From: Aquabacterium sp.
Lineage (GTDB): Bacteria > Pseudomonadota > Gammaproteobacteria > Burkholderiales > Burkholderiaceae_C
Assembly: GCF_030652515.1 (NCBI RefSeq)
Contig: NZ_JAUSAR010000010.1
Location: 62,001 to 126,000 of the forward strand
Reading direction: 5' to 3'
Length of the DNA stretch: 64,000 nt
Shown: piece after piece, positions 30,172 through 38,817 of the stretch
Layout of the letters: every line of letters starts with the position of its first letter
Position numbering within the stretch: the first letter of the stretch is position 1
Program-made: the position numbers and the translations under genes
Notes under the pieces: generated by a model
The model's database searches: none
Told to the model about the DNA's origin: nothing
The model's input: the letters and a program-made list of their open reading frames with translations, nothing else

Positions 30172-30954
30172 ATGTTGCTCAAAGACAAGACCGCCTTCAT
30201 CACCGGATCGGCCAGTGGCATTGGCAAGGAGATCGCGATGGTGTTTGCCAAGGAGGGCGCCAGGGTTGTGATCGCGGACATGAACAAGGTGGCGGCCGAC
30301 GCGACTGCTGCCGAGCTGGTGGCCAGCGGCGCGCAGGCCATTGGCGTGGCCGTGGATGTGACCCAGGAAGACCAGGTCAACCAGGCCGTGCAAGCCGCAG
30401 TGGACCGCTTTGGATCAGTGGACATCCTGATCAGCAATGCAGGTGTTCAGATCGTGCACCCGGTCGAGGAGTTCGAGTTTGCCGACTGGAAGAAGATGCT
30501 GGCCATTCACCTGGACGGTGCATTCCTGACCACCAAGGCTTGTTTGAAGCACATGTACGCCGCAGGCCGCGGCGGGTCGGTCATTTACATGGGATCGGTG
30601 CATTCCAAAGAGGCGTCGATGTTGAAGGCGCCTTATGTGACGGCCAAGCACGGCCTGATTGGCCTGGCCAAGGTGGTGGCCAAGGAAGGCGCCAAGCACC
30701 AGGTGCGTGCCAATGTGATCTGCCCAGGCTTTGTGCGCACGCCTTTGGTGGACAAGCAGATCCCCGAGCAGGCCAAAACCCTGGGTATCAGCGAGGATGA
30801 AGTCATCAAGAACGTGATGCTGAAGGAGACCGTGGATGGCGAATTCACCACCACCCAGGACGTGGCCCAGGTGGCGCTGATGTTCGCGGCCTTCCCGACC
30901 AATGCGCTGACCGGGCAGTCGCTGGTGGTCAGCCATGGCTGGTTCATGCAGTGA
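30172..30954 (+). CDS. 3-hydroxybutyrate dehydrogenase
   Basis: 260-residue short-chain dehydrogenase. The N-terminal NAD site is TGSASGIG, with NAG at about 92-94, catalytic Ser (GSVHS), Tyr155 and Lys159 (APYVTAKHG). The insertion near 195-215 ([19 protein letters not shown]) and C-terminal [14 protein letters not shown] are typical of D-3-hydroxybutyrate dehydrogenases, which oxidise 3-hydroxybutyrate to acetoacetate in polyhydroxybutyrate turnover. It is monocistronic and divergent from the BON gene. Confidence 0.9.
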   Translation: MLLKDKTAFITGSASGIGKEIAMVFAKEGARVVIADMNKVAADATAAELVASGAQAIGVAVDVTQEDQVNQAVQAAVDRFGSVDILISNAGVQIVHPVEEFEFADWKKMLAIHLDGAFLTTKACLKHMYAAGRGGSVIYMGSVHSKEASMLKAPYVTAKHGLIGLAKVVAKEGAKHQVRANVICPGFVRTPLVDKQIPEQAKTLGISEDEVIKNVMLKETVDGEFTTTQDVAQVALMFAAFPTNALTGQSLVVSHGWFMQ

Positions 30955-31007
30955 AAACACCTTTGGAGGCGTGGTGCGCAAAGTCGGCGTCCGCTGACAC
31001 GGATATC

Positions 31008-31021
31008 GGCGTCGTCCTACA
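31008..31021 (+). promoter_or_regulatory. Shared stress-island element, copy B
   Basis: GGCGTCGTCCTACA, identical to copy A (24615-24628) in gene orientation, lies about 94 bases before the OmpA-family start. Confidence 0.5.
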
Positions 31022-31114
31022 GGGTTCTAAGGCATGCCCGACAGATCGTGCCTGCGCCCTTCGACACAATCACTTCCAATGTCTCCCAAGTTTTTAGTGT
31101 TGAAAGGAATGATC

Positions 31115-31855
31115 ATGAATCGCAAATTGATGGTGGCTGCACTGGTGGTGTGTGCCGCGTTTGGCGTGTCGAACAATGTGCGTGCACAGAGCTTGCCGTC
31201 GATCACGGTACCGCCCTCGTCCACCAACACGCCTTACCTGCTCGATTCGCAACGCATGATCGTGCGGAACTCGACCGGTGAGTGCTGGCGCACTGGCTAC
31301 TGGACGGCCGAACTGGCCCAGAGCACCCCGGTGGCGGGCAGTGACTTCCCCGCTGGTTGCATTTGCGACAAGCCCTTGATGCCCCAAGCGGTTTGCGAAC
31401 CCAAACCAATGGCCGCCGTGACCCCGCCGCCCGAGCCCGTGGCACCGCCCCCACCCCCCATGGCCACGTCGCAAAAGGTGACGATCCCTGCTGACGCCTT
31501 GTTCCAGTTCGACAAGTCAGCCTTGTCAGCTTCGGGCAAGGACAAGCTCACCGTCTTTGCCGACAAAGTCAAGACGCTGAACCTGGAAGCCGTGGTGGCC
31601 GTGGGTCACACCGACCGCATTGGTTCCGAGGCTTACAACCAGAAGCTGTCCGAGCGCCGTGCGCAGTCCGTCAAGGACTTCCTGGTGGGCCAGGGCGTGC
31701 CGGCTGACCGTGTCTACATCGAAGGCCGTGGCGAAAGCCAGCCTGTGACAGGCACCGATTGCCAAGGCAAGGACAGTGGCAAGAACAAGAAGCTGGTCGA
31801 GTGCCTGGCACCTGATCGCCGCGTGATCATCGAAGCCGTGGGTTCACCCCGCTGA
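31115..31855 (+). CDS. OmpA-family outer-membrane/peptidoglycan-binding protein
   Basis: 246 residues from the ATG at 31115, preferred because AAAGGA lies six bases upstream. A signal peptide (MNRKLMVAALVVCAAFGVSNNVRAQ) is followed by a region with conserved GECWRTGYW, a Pro-rich hinge (TPPPEPVAPPPPP) and a C-terminal OmpA domain (ALFQFDKSALSASGKDKL, GHTDRIGSEAYNQKLSERRAQSVKDFL, RGESQPVTGT, CLAPDRRVIIEA). It would anchor the outer membrane to peptidoglycan. The ECWRTGYW module is common in betaproteobacterial OmpA proteins. No beta-barrel region is visible. Confidence 0.92.
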   Translation: MNRKLMVAALVVCAAFGVSNNVRAQSLPSITVPPSSTNTPYLLDSQRMIVRNSTGECWRTGYWTAELAQSTPVAGSDFPAGCICDKPLMPQAVCEPKPMAAVTPPPEPVAPPPPPMATSQKVTIPADALFQFDKSALSASGKDKLTVFADKVKTLNLEAVVAVGHTDRIGSEAYNQKLSERRAQSVKDFLVGQGVPADRVYIEGRGESQPVTGTDCQGKDSGKNKKLVECLAPDRRVIIEAVGSPR

Positions 31856-31884
31856 GCGGCAACGCTGACTGAGCTTTGAGACCT

Positions 31885-31920
31885 GACCCGGCCGGGGCAA
31901 CCTGGCCGGGTCATTTTTTT
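31885..31920 (+). terminator. Rho-independent terminator after the OmpA-family gene
   Basis: GACCCGGCC (31885-31893) pairs with GGCCGGGTC (31904-31912); a run of seven T follows one base later. Confidence 0.9.
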
Positions 31921-31922
31921 GC

Positions 31923-31938
31923 TTGTGACAAGTCACAA
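31923..31938 (+). promoter_or_regulatory. Perfect palindrome upstream of pirin gene
   Basis: TTGTGAC-AA-GTCACAA is a perfect 7-2-7 inverted repeat, 28 bases before the pirin start. It resembles CRP/FNR-family half-sites (TGTGA and TCACA) but with four rather than six bases between them. Confidence 0.45.
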
Positions 31939-31965
31939 TGCGGGATCGGACAAGGAACAAGCACC

Positions 31966-32850
31966 ATGGGCATCACATTGACATTGACGGGCCATCAGAC
32001 CGATTTGGGCGGCGGTTTCGTGGTGCGCCGCATGTTGCCGGCCGCAGCGCGTCAGTCTGTCGGGCCATTCATTTTTTTTGACCACTTTGGGCCGGTGGTA
32101 CAAGCGCCGAGCATGAACAGCGATGTGCGGCCCCACCCGCACATCGGGCTGGCCACGGTGACCTACCTGTACGAAGGCGCGATGATGCACCGTGACAACC
32201 TGGGCACGGTGCAGCGCATCGAGCCGGGCGCCATCAACTGGATGAGCGCCGGGCGCGGCATCGTGCATTCAGAGCGCACGCCCGATGACTTGAAGCACGC
32301 GGGCCGCCGCACGCATGGTTTGCAGTTGTGGGTGGCGCTGCCGCAAGCGCATGAGGAATCGGCGCCCAGCTTTGCCCACACGCCCGCCGACCAGATCCCT
32401 GAAGTGACGGTGCAAGGCGCCACCATCCGCGTGCTGGTGGGCTCGGCCTGGGGCTTGACCTCGCCCGTGCAGCCCTTGTCGCCCACCTTGTACCTGGACA
32501 TCAAGCTGGCGGCCGGGCAAAGCCTGACCTTGCCCAAGTTGGCGGAAGAAGCGGCCCTTTACGCCGTGGACCAGGCCTTGACCCTGGATGGCGAGGCCGT
32601 GGCAGCGCACACCATGGTGGTGCTGGACGATGATGGGGGTGTGCTGGCCAATGGTGCTGGTGCCGAGGCACGCCTGGTGATCATCGGCGGGGCGCCCTTG
32701 GATGGGCACCGCTTCATGTGGTGGAACTTCGTGTCCAGCCAGAAAGAGCGCATCACGCAGGCCGCCCAGGATTGGGACAATGGGCTGTTCAAGAGCGTGC
32801 CGGGCGATGACCAGGAGCGCATCGACCTGCCGGCCAAGCGCCCGTATTGA
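31966..32850 (+). CDS. Pirin family protein
   Basis: 294-residue bicupin. The N-terminal cupin has VVRRMLPAAARQSVGPFIFFDHFGP and the metal-binding RPHPHIGLATVTYLYEGAMMHRDNLGT (His, His, His/Glu). INWMSAGRGIVHSE follows, and the C-terminal cupin holds the DGHRFMWWNFVSS segment. Bacterial pirins have been reported as quercetin 2,3-dioxygenases or redox-linked regulators of metabolism; no specific role can be assigned here. The gene stands alone between the OmpA terminator and convergent genes. Confidence 0.9.
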   Translation: MGITLTLTGHQTDLGGGFVVRRMLPAAARQSVGPFIFFDHFGPVVQAPSMNSDVRPHPHIGLATVTYLYEGAMMHRDNLGTVQRIEPGAINWMSAGRGIVHSERTPDDLKHAGRRTHGLQLWVALPQAHEESAPSFAHTPADQIPEVTVQGATIRVLVGSAWGLTSPVQPLSPTLYLDIKLAAGQSLTLPKLAEEAALYAVDQALTLDGEAVAAHTMVVLDDDGGVLANGAGAEARLVIIGGAPLDGHRFMWWNFVSSQKERITQAAQDWDNGLFKSVPGDDQERIDLPAKRPY

Positions 32851-32859
32851 GCTCAAGCC

Positions 32860-33249
32860 CTAGCAGGCATAAGACGTCACGAAAAGGGGATCGTCGGGTG
32901 CCTGGCAATGCACGGCTTGCGCCAGCACCGTCAGGGTGGTGCCGGATCGGAAGTTGAACTCGGCGTTGATGGTGCCAGACGCCGACCAACCCACGGGCAG
33001 GTGCCGGTGCAGCACGCCATCGACCATCACGAAGCTGTCTGACAAAGCCCCGATGCACAGGGGCACATCGCCTGTCCAGGTGACTTGGTCAAACCGCAGC
33101 ACCACACCTTTGACATGGCCTTCTTCGGCGTGAAAGGTGTCCGCCTCCCCTTGCCGCACCAGCGCGGCTGAGAAGCACAAGCACACTTGCTGATCGGCCG
33201 TGTCGGTCAACTGCACTTCGGAGCTTTGAAGTTCGAGGGTCCAGTCCAT
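32860..33249 (-). CDS. Hypothetical protein, 129 aa, coupled to mtfA
   Basis: Starts at MDWTLELQSSEVQLTD; the ATG shares a base with the stop of the MtfA-like gene, indicating translational coupling. No signal peptide or membrane helix is visible. The chain looks beta-rich (VQLTDTADQQVCLCFSAALVR, VVLRFDQVTWTGDVPLCIG), with a conserved-looking FVMVDGVLHRHLPVGW. No family was recognised. It ends in a Cys (SYAC). Confidence 0.65.
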   Translation of the reverse strand: MDWTLELQSSEVQLTDTADQQVCLCFSAALVRQGEADTFHAEEGHVKGVVLRFDQVTWTGDVPLCIGALSDSFVMVDGVLHRHLPVGWSASGTINAEFNFRSGTTLTVLAQAVHCQAPDDPLFVTSYAC

Positions 33250-34067
33250 CACCAGCTCAAGGGGTTCACGCGGTAGAAGCCGCACAGCTCATGGTAGAGG
33301 CTCGGGTACTGCTCGGCCATGGGCCCGGGGCGCTCAAAGAAGGTCTCGGAGGCCACCGCGAAGAACTCGGCCGGGTTGGTGGCGCCATAGGGGTCGAACA
33401 GCGATTCCTCGCCGCGATCGGCCTGCTCCTGCAACTCGTCAAAGGCGTCGTGCATGATTTTTGACCAGCGCCGATAGCGTTCAGGGCCAGGCAGGTTGGG
33501 CGCGCCATTGGCCAGGCCGGTTTCCTGGTCAAGCTGGTGCGCAAACTCGTGGATGACCACGTTGTGCGCATCGTCCGGGATGGCCGCGCCTTCGACCGTG
33601 TCCTGCCAGGACAGGATCACCTGGCCTTGCGACCACGATTCGCCGGACAGCACTTGCCGCTGGTGGTCCTGCAGCACGCCGGTCTCGTCGGTGTGCACTT
33701 TGTCGACGATGAAGGCGCCGGGGTAGACCAGGATCTGGCGCAGCTCGGGGTAGTAGTCGGTCTTGGCGCGGTTGAGGATGAGCAGACAGGCCTGCGCCGC
33801 GATGGTGACGCGGACCTCGTCGGTGATGACCAGGCCAGCGCAGCCGATGAAGGCCTTTTCAGCCAGGAAGACCTGGATGTGTTGCTTGAGCTGGAGCTGC
33901 AGGTCGGCGGGCAGGGCGCGCAGGTAGGGCACGCGTTTTTTCAGGATGGCGCGCCAAGCGGGCGGGAAAGGTTGGCTGCGCCAGTGGCGGCGGCGCCGTT
34001 CGGTCAGCCAGGGCTGCCCGATGAACCAAGCGACCAGCAAAAGGCCCAGGACGGTGACGATGAGCAT
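33249..34067 (-). CDS. mtfA: MtfA-like zinc peptidase
   Basis: About 272 residues. One N-terminal membrane helix (MLIVTVLGLLLVAWFIGQPW) is unusual next to the soluble E. coli protein. A peptidase domain follows with the zinc-binding HEFAH (His173/His177), LDQETGLANG, and the downstream FFAVASETFFERP glutamate region. In E. coli MtfA is a peptidase linked to the glucose phosphotransferase regulator Mlc. Membrane anchoring is inferred from the helix. AAGGAGG lies five bases before an in-frame TTG (34073) and eleven before this ATG, so either may be used. Confidence 0.85.
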   Translation of the reverse strand: MLIVTVLGLLLVAWFIGQPWLTERRRRHWRSQPFPPAWRAILKKRVPYLRALPADLQLQLKQHIQVFLAEKAFIGCAGLVITDEVRVTIAAQACLLILNRAKTDYYPELRQILVYPGAFIVDKVHTDETGVLQDHQRQVLSGESWSQGQVILSWQDTVEGAAIPDDAHNVVIHEFAHQLDQETGLANGAPNLPGPERYRRWSKIMHDAFDELQEQADRGEESLFDPYGATNPAEFFAVASETFFERPGPMAEQYPSLYHELCGFYRVNPLSW

Positions 34068-34103
34068 GGGCAATGGGGCCTCCTTGGGCCGTGCGGGCCT
34101 GGC

Positions 34104-35072
34104 TCAGCAGGTGGGGCCGCCTGGCGCGGTTTCAAGCGCCGGGTGGTCCAGGTCGGGGCGGTGCCAGGGGTCCACATGCGTCATCAGGTTGAGCACCCGG
34201 TGGCGTTGCAGCACACGTTGGCGGGCCTCCACAGCGATGTCGTGGCCAGCTTCGACGGTGATCAGGGCATCGACCTCGATGTGCGCGTCCACGATGATCA
34301 TGTCGCCCATCTTGCGGGTGCGCACATCGTGGACGTTGCTCACGCCTGGGGTGTCCATCAGGGTCTGGCGGATGGCTTGCACTTCGGCTTCGTCCACCGA
34401 TCGGTCGACCAGATCATGCAGGGCGTCCCAGCCGAAACCCCAGCCCATGCGCGCCACCATGAAGCCGACGATGAGCGCGGCGATCGGATCCAGGATGGGG
34501 TAGCCTGCCAGGTTGCCCACGATGCCCAGCCCCACCACCAGCGAAGAGGCCGCGTCCGAGCGGGCGTGCCAGGCATTGGCCACCAGCATGCCGGACTTGA
34601 CGCGTTTGGCCACCGCCAGCATGTAGCGGAACAGCAGCTCCTTGGCGATGAGGGCTGCGCCCGCCGCCCAAAGCGCGACCACGTGCACCGTCTGCACGGT
34701 CTCGGGCGACTGCAACTTGAGGGCGGCGGACCACAGCATGCCCACGCCCACGGCCAGCAGCAAGGCCCCGAGGATCAGCGAGGCGGCGGTTTCGAAACGC
34801 TGGTGGCCATAGGGGTGGTCCTCGTCGGCGTCTTTCTGACTGTGGTGGTTGGCGAACAGCACGACAAAGTCGGCCACCAGGTCGGACAGGGAGTGGATGC
34901 CGTCGGCGATCAGGCCCTGGGACTTGGCCAGGATGCCCACCACGATCTGGCCCACCGTGAGGACCAGGTTGACGCCCACGCTGACCCAGGTGCTGCGCGA
35001 GGCCGCGGTGGCGCGCTCTGCCGGGCTGTGCTGGGCGTCTTCGGAATCGTCGGCAAGGTCATTGAAGTTCAT
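34104..35072 (-). CDS. Cation diffusion facilitator family efflux transporter
   Basis: 322 residues. The CDF core has six membrane helices with the paired metal sites DGIHSLSD (helix II) and HARSDAASS (helix V), PYGHQRFETAAS between them, and a C-terminal cytoplasmic domain (VSNVHDVRTRKMGDMIIVDAHIEV). Such proteins export Zn(II), Fe(II), Co(II) or Mn(II) in exchange for protons. The His/Asp composition of helix V is compatible with a zinc/iron (FieF-like) exporter. It lies apart from, and upstream of, the mtfA pair on the same strand. Confidence 0.92.
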   Translation of the reverse strand: MNFNDLADDSEDAQHSPAERATAASRSTWVSVGVNLVLTVGQIVVGILAKSQGLIADGIHSLSDLVADFVVLFANHHSQKDADEDHPYGHQRFETAASLILGALLLAVGVGMLWSAALKLQSPETVQTVHVVALWAAGAALIAKELLFRYMLAVAKRVKSGMLVANAWHARSDAASSLVVGLGIVGNLAGYPILDPIAALIVGFMVARMGWGFGWDALHDLVDRSVDEAEVQAIRQTLMDTPGVSNVHDVRTRKMGDMIIVDAHIEVDALITVEAGHDIAVEARQRVLQRHRVLNLMTHVDPWHRPDLDHPALETAPGGPTC

Positions 35073-35143
35073 GGACGCATCTTAGCCATGGCTTAAGAAA
35101 GCCCTAAGACGCTGTCGGCATCATGAGTGGAAAGGAGCCACCC

Positions 35144-35569
35144 ATGAACTTGCCCGCTGTGTCCCAGATGCCCTTGCGTACCCTGACCGCCTTCACGGCC
35201 GGGGTGGCGGCGTGCCTGGTGATGAATCCGGCGCTGGCGGCCACGCCAGCCGATCAACTGGCGGGCTACACCGCCCAGGCGGGCGCACCGGCGGTGCCCA
35301 GTCGGGGTCAGTCGTTCTTCACCGCCCGCCATGGACGTGAATGGAGTTGCGCCTCATGCCATGGCGCCGTGCCCACCCAGGCCGCACGGCATGCCTCGAC
35401 CGGCAAGGTCATCCAGCCACTGGCCCCTGCCTTCAATCCGGAACGCTTCACGGACTCGGCCAAGACCGAAAAGTGGTTTCGCCGCAATTGCAACGACGTG
35501 CTGGGCCGCGAATGCAGCGCCGCTGAAAAAGCGGATGTGCTGGGCTGGTTGATCACGCTCAAACCCTGA
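35144..35569 (+). CDS. Sphaeroides-heme-protein-like cytochrome c (DUF1924)
   Basis: 141 residues. AAAGGAG six bases before the ATG at 35144 sets the start. A signal peptide (PLRTLTAFTAGVAACLVMNPALA) precedes a mature c-type cytochrome with one CXXCH heme site (CASCHG) and EKWFRRNCNDVLGRECSAAEKADVLGWLITL, the DUF1924/SHP signature. SHP is a high-spin cytochrome that binds oxygen and nitric oxide via displacement of an Asn ligand. The next two genes encode its known partners: diheme cytochrome c and cytochrome b. Confidence 0.9.
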   Translation: MNLPAVSQMPLRTLTAFTAGVAACLVMNPALAATPADQLAGYTAQAGAPAVPSRGQSFFTARHGREWSCASCHGAVPTQAARHASTGKVIQPLAPAFNPERFTDSAKTEKWFRRNCNDVLGRECSAAEKADVLGWLITLKP

Positions 35570-35581
35570 CCAGGAGAAATC

Positions 35582-36052
35582 ATGACGTCGATCCGAGTTC
35601 TGTGGGGGCTGCTCATCGCCCTGTGCTGCCTGCAAGCGGCCATCGCCGACGACGGCGAACGCATGACGCGCGTTCCCTTGTTGCCCAAGTACCAGCAAGA
35701 ATGCGCCGCCTGCCACCTGGCCTATCCACCCGGCCTGTTGCCAGCGGCATCCTGGTGGCGTTTGATGAACACCTTGCCCAAGCACTTCGGCACCGATGCC
35801 TCGCTGGACCCGGCCACGGTCAAACAGTTGGCCGACTGGCTCACGGCGAATGCGGGCAGCCACCGCCGCGTGCGCGAGGAGCCTGAGCAAGACCGCATCA
35901 CGCGCTCGGCCTGGTTCCTGCGCCAGCACGACGAGGTGCCCGCGGCCACCTGGCGCCGCCCTGCGATCAAGAGCCCGGCCAACTGCATGGCCTGCCATGC
36001 CGGGGCCGACCGGGGTGATTTCGACGAAGACCGCATCCGGATTCCCAAGTGA
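35582..36052 (+). CDS. Diheme cytochrome c
   Basis: 156 residues: a signal peptide (VLWGLLIALCCLQAAIA) and two CXXCH sites, CAACH near residue 42 and CMACH near 139. The conserved LPKYQQECAACHLAYPPGLLPAASW and the PANCMACHAGA ending match the DHC proteins encoded beside SHP. It is expected to carry electrons to SHP in the periplasm. Its start is 12 bases after the SHP stop, with AGGAG upstream. Confidence 0.92.
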   Translation: MTSIRVLWGLLIALCCLQAAIADDGERMTRVPLLPKYQQECAACHLAYPPGLLPAASWWRLMNTLPKHFGTDASLDPATVKQLADWLTANAGSHRRVREEPEQDRITRSAWFLRQHDEVPAATWRRPAIKSPANCMACHAGADRGDFDEDRIRIPK

Positions 36053-36059
36053 GACCATC

Positions 36060-36773
36060 ATGACCACCACGCCATTGAGTTCTTCCCGGCCCACCACCGT
36101 ACCTGCCCGTCGGCGCATGGTGGATGCCACCACCCGCGCCTTGCACTGGTTGATGGCGCTGAGCTTCACCGGCGCCTACCTCACCGCCGATGGCGAGCGT
36201 TGGCGCCTGGTGCACGTCACCTTGGGCTACACCCTGGGCGGTCTGTTGGTGGCCCGCTTGCTGTGGGGGTTGTTCGGGCCACGCCAGGTGCGCTTGTCGG
36301 TGCTGTGGCGCAAGCTGCGCAGCCTGCCCACCTGGCTGGCCGCGCCCACCAATGCACGTTTGGGGCAGAACGTGCTGATGGCCTTGGCGGTGGCGCTCAT
36401 CCTGAGCCTGATCCTGCCTTTGACCTTGAGCGGCTATGCCGTGTGGGACGAATGGGGCGGCGAATGGCTGGAGGAGGTGCATGAGTTCTTCGGCAATGCC
36501 CTGCTGGCCGTCGTGCTGCTGCACATCGGGCTGATTGTGCTGCTGAGCCTGTGGCGTCGCCAGAACCAGGCCTTGCCCATGCTCACCGGCCGTGGGCCGG
36601 GCCCCGGCCCCGATGTGGCCTCGCGCAACCATGGTTGGCTGGCGCTCGCCTTGGTCGGCGGTGTTGTGGCATTCTGGCTCTGGCAATGGAACGGGGCACC
36701 CGGTGCTTCTCCTTCCGACGCCAACCCAACCCTGTCCCGCCATGAGCGCCAGGCCGACCATGACGACGATTGA
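36060..36773 (+). CDS. Cytochrome b561-family membrane protein
   Basis: 237 residues. Membrane helices with histidines (RALHWLMALSFTGAY, LVHVTLGYTLGGLLVARLLWGLFG, and VHEFFGNALLAVVLLHIGLIVLL) fit a cytochrome b561/Ni-hydrogenase-type b subunit with four core helices and two b hemes. A fifth hydrophobic segment (WLALALVGGVVAFWLWQW) lies near the C-terminus, which ends in an Asp-rich tail. It probably passes quinol electrons to the diheme cytochrome and SHP. The ATG is eight bases after the preceding stop. Confidence 0.9.
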   Translation: MTTTPLSSSRPTTVPARRRMVDATTRALHWLMALSFTGAYLTADGERWRLVHVTLGYTLGGLLVARLLWGLFGPRQVRLSVLWRKLRSLPTWLAAPTNARLGQNVLMALAVALILSLILPLTLSGYAVWDEWGGEWLEEVHEFFGNALLAVVLLHIGLIVLLSLWRRQNQALPMLTGRGPGPGPDVASRNHGWLALALVGGVVAFWLWQWNGAPGASPSDANPTLSRHERQADHDDD

Positions 36774-36787
36774 AAGCCCCCTGTGCC

Positions 36788-37462
36788 ATGCGCCTTCTGC
36801 TTGCCGAGGATGACCCCCTGCTGGGCGATGGCTTGCAAGCCGGCCTGCGGCAACTGGGCTTCCAGGTCGATTGGGTGCGCGATGGCCTGGCTGCCGAGCG
36901 CGAACTGCGCACCCAGGCCTACGCGGTGGCCGTGCTGGACCTGGGCTTGCCCTTGAAGGACGGCTTGGCGGTGCTGGCCGCGGTTCGCCGTGATGGCATC
37001 TCGGCGCCGGTGTTGGTGCTGACCGCGCGTGACGCGGTGCCCGACCGCATCCAGGGGCTGGACGTGGGGGCCGACGACTACGTGGTCAAGCCGGTGGACC
37101 TGCAAGAGCTGGCGGCCCGCCTGCGCGCCCTGGTGCGCCGTGCCCATGGCCAGCCTCAGGAATGTCTGCAAGCCCAGGACGTGGTGCTGGACCCGGCCGC
37201 CCGCACGGTGAGGCAGGCGGGCACCTTGGTCACCTTGTCGACGCGCGAGTTCGACTTGCTGCAGGCCTTGATGCTCAACGCGGGCCGGGTGCTGTCGCGC
37301 GAGCAGATCGAGCAGCACCTCTACAGCTGGGGGCATGAGGTCGACAGCAATGCGGTCGAGGTTCACATCCACCACCTGCGCCGCAAGCTGGGCAGCAGTC
37401 TGATCCAGACCGTGCGGGGCGTGGGCTACTTGTTGCTGCGCGAAGCGCCCACCTTGCCATGA
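36788..37462 (+). CDS. OmpR-family response regulator (QseB-like)
   Basis: 224 residues. An N-terminal receiver has LLLAEDDPLLGDGL, Asp51 (VAVLDLGLPLKDG) and the Lys loop DDYVVKPVDLQEL. The C-terminal winged helix holds RTVRQAGTLVTLSTREFDLLQALM and EVDSNAVEVHIHHLRRKLG. It overlaps the kinase gene by four bases and follows the cytochrome b gene by 14. In many genomes the SHP cluster is followed by this pair, so it is likely to control the three cytochrome genes (family knowledge plus position). Confidence 0.92.
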   Translation: MRLLLAEDDPLLGDGLQAGLRQLGFQVDWVRDGLAAERELRTQAYAVAVLDLGLPLKDGLAVLAAVRRDGISAPVLVLTARDAVPDRIQGLDVGADDYVVKPVDLQELAARLRALVRRAHGQPQECLQAQDVVLDPAARTVRQAGTLVTLSTREFDLLQALMLNAGRVLSREQIEQHLYSWGHEVDSNAVEVHIHHLRRKLGSSLIQTVRGVGYLLLREAPTLP

Positions 37463-38817
37463 TCAGCGCACCGCGTTCCATCCAGGGGCGTTTGTTGGCG
37501 TGGGTGCTGGGGATGGTCGTGGTCGTGTGGCTGAGCACCGCCGTCATCACCTGGTTTGACGCGCGGCATGAGCTGGAGGAGTTGCTTGATGGCCACCTGG
37601 CGCAGGCCGCGGCCTTGCTGGTGGTGCAGCAGCAAGGCGAGATCGAAGACGATCGCCATGACCTTGACGCACCCACTTTGCACCGCTATGCACCCAAGGT
37701 GGCCTTCCAGGTGTTCCATGAGGGGCGCCTGGCGCTGCGCTCGGCCAACGCACCTGCCGTGCCCATGGCGCCGCCAGGGCAGTCTTTCCGCGCTGGTTTT
37801 GACACCGTGCAGATCGATGGCCTGAGCTGGCGGGTCTTCGCGGCCGAGGGTGGTGAACAGGACGTGCGGGTCTATGTGGGCGAGCAGATGAGCTCGCGCC
37901 TGGAGATCCTGTGGGCGGTTTTGCGCAGCACCTTGTGGCCCATGGTCGTGGCGCTGCCGCTGTTGGCGTTGGCGGTGTGGTGGGCCGTGCGTCTGGGGGT
38001 GGCGCCCATGCGGCGTTTGGGCCAGGTGCTGGCGCAGCGCGCGCCGCAGGCGCTGCATCCCGTGGCGGTGGCCGGGGCGACGGTGGAGATGTTGCCGATG
38101 ATCGAAGCCTTGAACGCCTTGTTCGCGCGCATCGACCAACTGCTGGCCTCCGAGCGTCGCTTCACCGCAGACGCTGCCCATGAGCTGCGCACCCCCATCG
38201 CCGCGATCCGAACTCAGGCGCAGGTGGCCTTGGCCGAGGCCGACGACCTGGCTCGGCGTCATGCGCTGCTCAACACTGTGCAGGGCTGTGACCGGGCCAC
38301 CCGCCTGGTGGATCAGTTGCTGACCTTGTCCCGGTTGGAGGCGTCCGATGCCACGGCGCTTGAGGTGGTGGAACTGCGCGCTTTGACCCAAGGTGTGTTG
38401 GCCGAGCTGGCACCCAAGGCGCTGGGCAAGCACCAGACCTTGGAGTTCGAAGCGCCCGAGCCCTGCCGTCTGCCTGGCAACGAGACGCTGCTGGCGGTCT
38501 TGGTGCGCAACCTGGTGGACAACGCGGTGCGGTACAGCCCACCGTCGGCCCGCGTGACTGTGGTGCTGCGCCAAGAGGCTGGACGTGTGGTGTTGAGTGT
38601 GGAGGACAGTGGTCCTGGGTTGGCCGAGGCGGACCGGCGAAGACTGGGCGAGCGGTTTTTCCGGGTGCCAGGCAGCGCGGAGAGTGGCAGTGGACTGGGC
38701 TGGTCCATCGTTCAGCGCATTGCCCAGGTGCACCGCCTTGACCTACAGGTCCAGCCCTCGCCCCAGCTCGGCGGTTTGGCGGTGCACGTGAAGGGGGCTG
38801 CTTCGCCGCCCGCTTGA
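37459..38817 (+). CDS. Sensor histidine kinase (QseC-like)
   Basis: 452 residues. Two membrane helices (LAWVLGMVVVVWLSTAVITWF and LRSTLWPMVVALPLLALAVWWAV) enclose a periplasmic sensor region of about 130 residues. A HAMP-like segment, HisKA with His241 (FTADAAHELRTPIAAIRTQAQVAL) and HATPase_c motifs (LVRNLVDNAVRYS, DSGPGLA, GSGLGWSIV) follow. It is the partner of the upstream QseB-like regulator. The stop codon lies inside the -35 box of the tetR promoter. Confidence 0.92.
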   Translation: MISAPRSIQGRLLAWVLGMVVVVWLSTAVITWFDARHELEELLDGHLAQAAALLVVQQQGEIEDDRHDLDAPTLHRYAPKVAFQVFHEGRLALRSANAPAVPMAPPGQSFRAGFDTVQIDGLSWRVFAAEGGEQDVRVYVGEQMSSRLEILWAVLRSTLWPMVVALPLLALAVWWAVRLGVAPMRRLGQVLAQRAPQALHPVAVAGATVEMLPMIEALNALFARIDQLLASERRFTADAAHELRTPIAAIRTQAQVALAEADDLARRHALLNTVQGCDRATRLVDQLLTLSRLEASDATALEVVELRALTQGVLAELAPKALGKHQTLEFEAPEPCRLPGNETLLAVLVRNLVDNAVRYSPPSARVTVVLRQEAGRVVLSVEDSGPGLAEADRRRLGERFFRVPGSAESGSGLGWSIVQRIAQVHRLDLQVQPSPQLGGLAVHVKGAASPPA

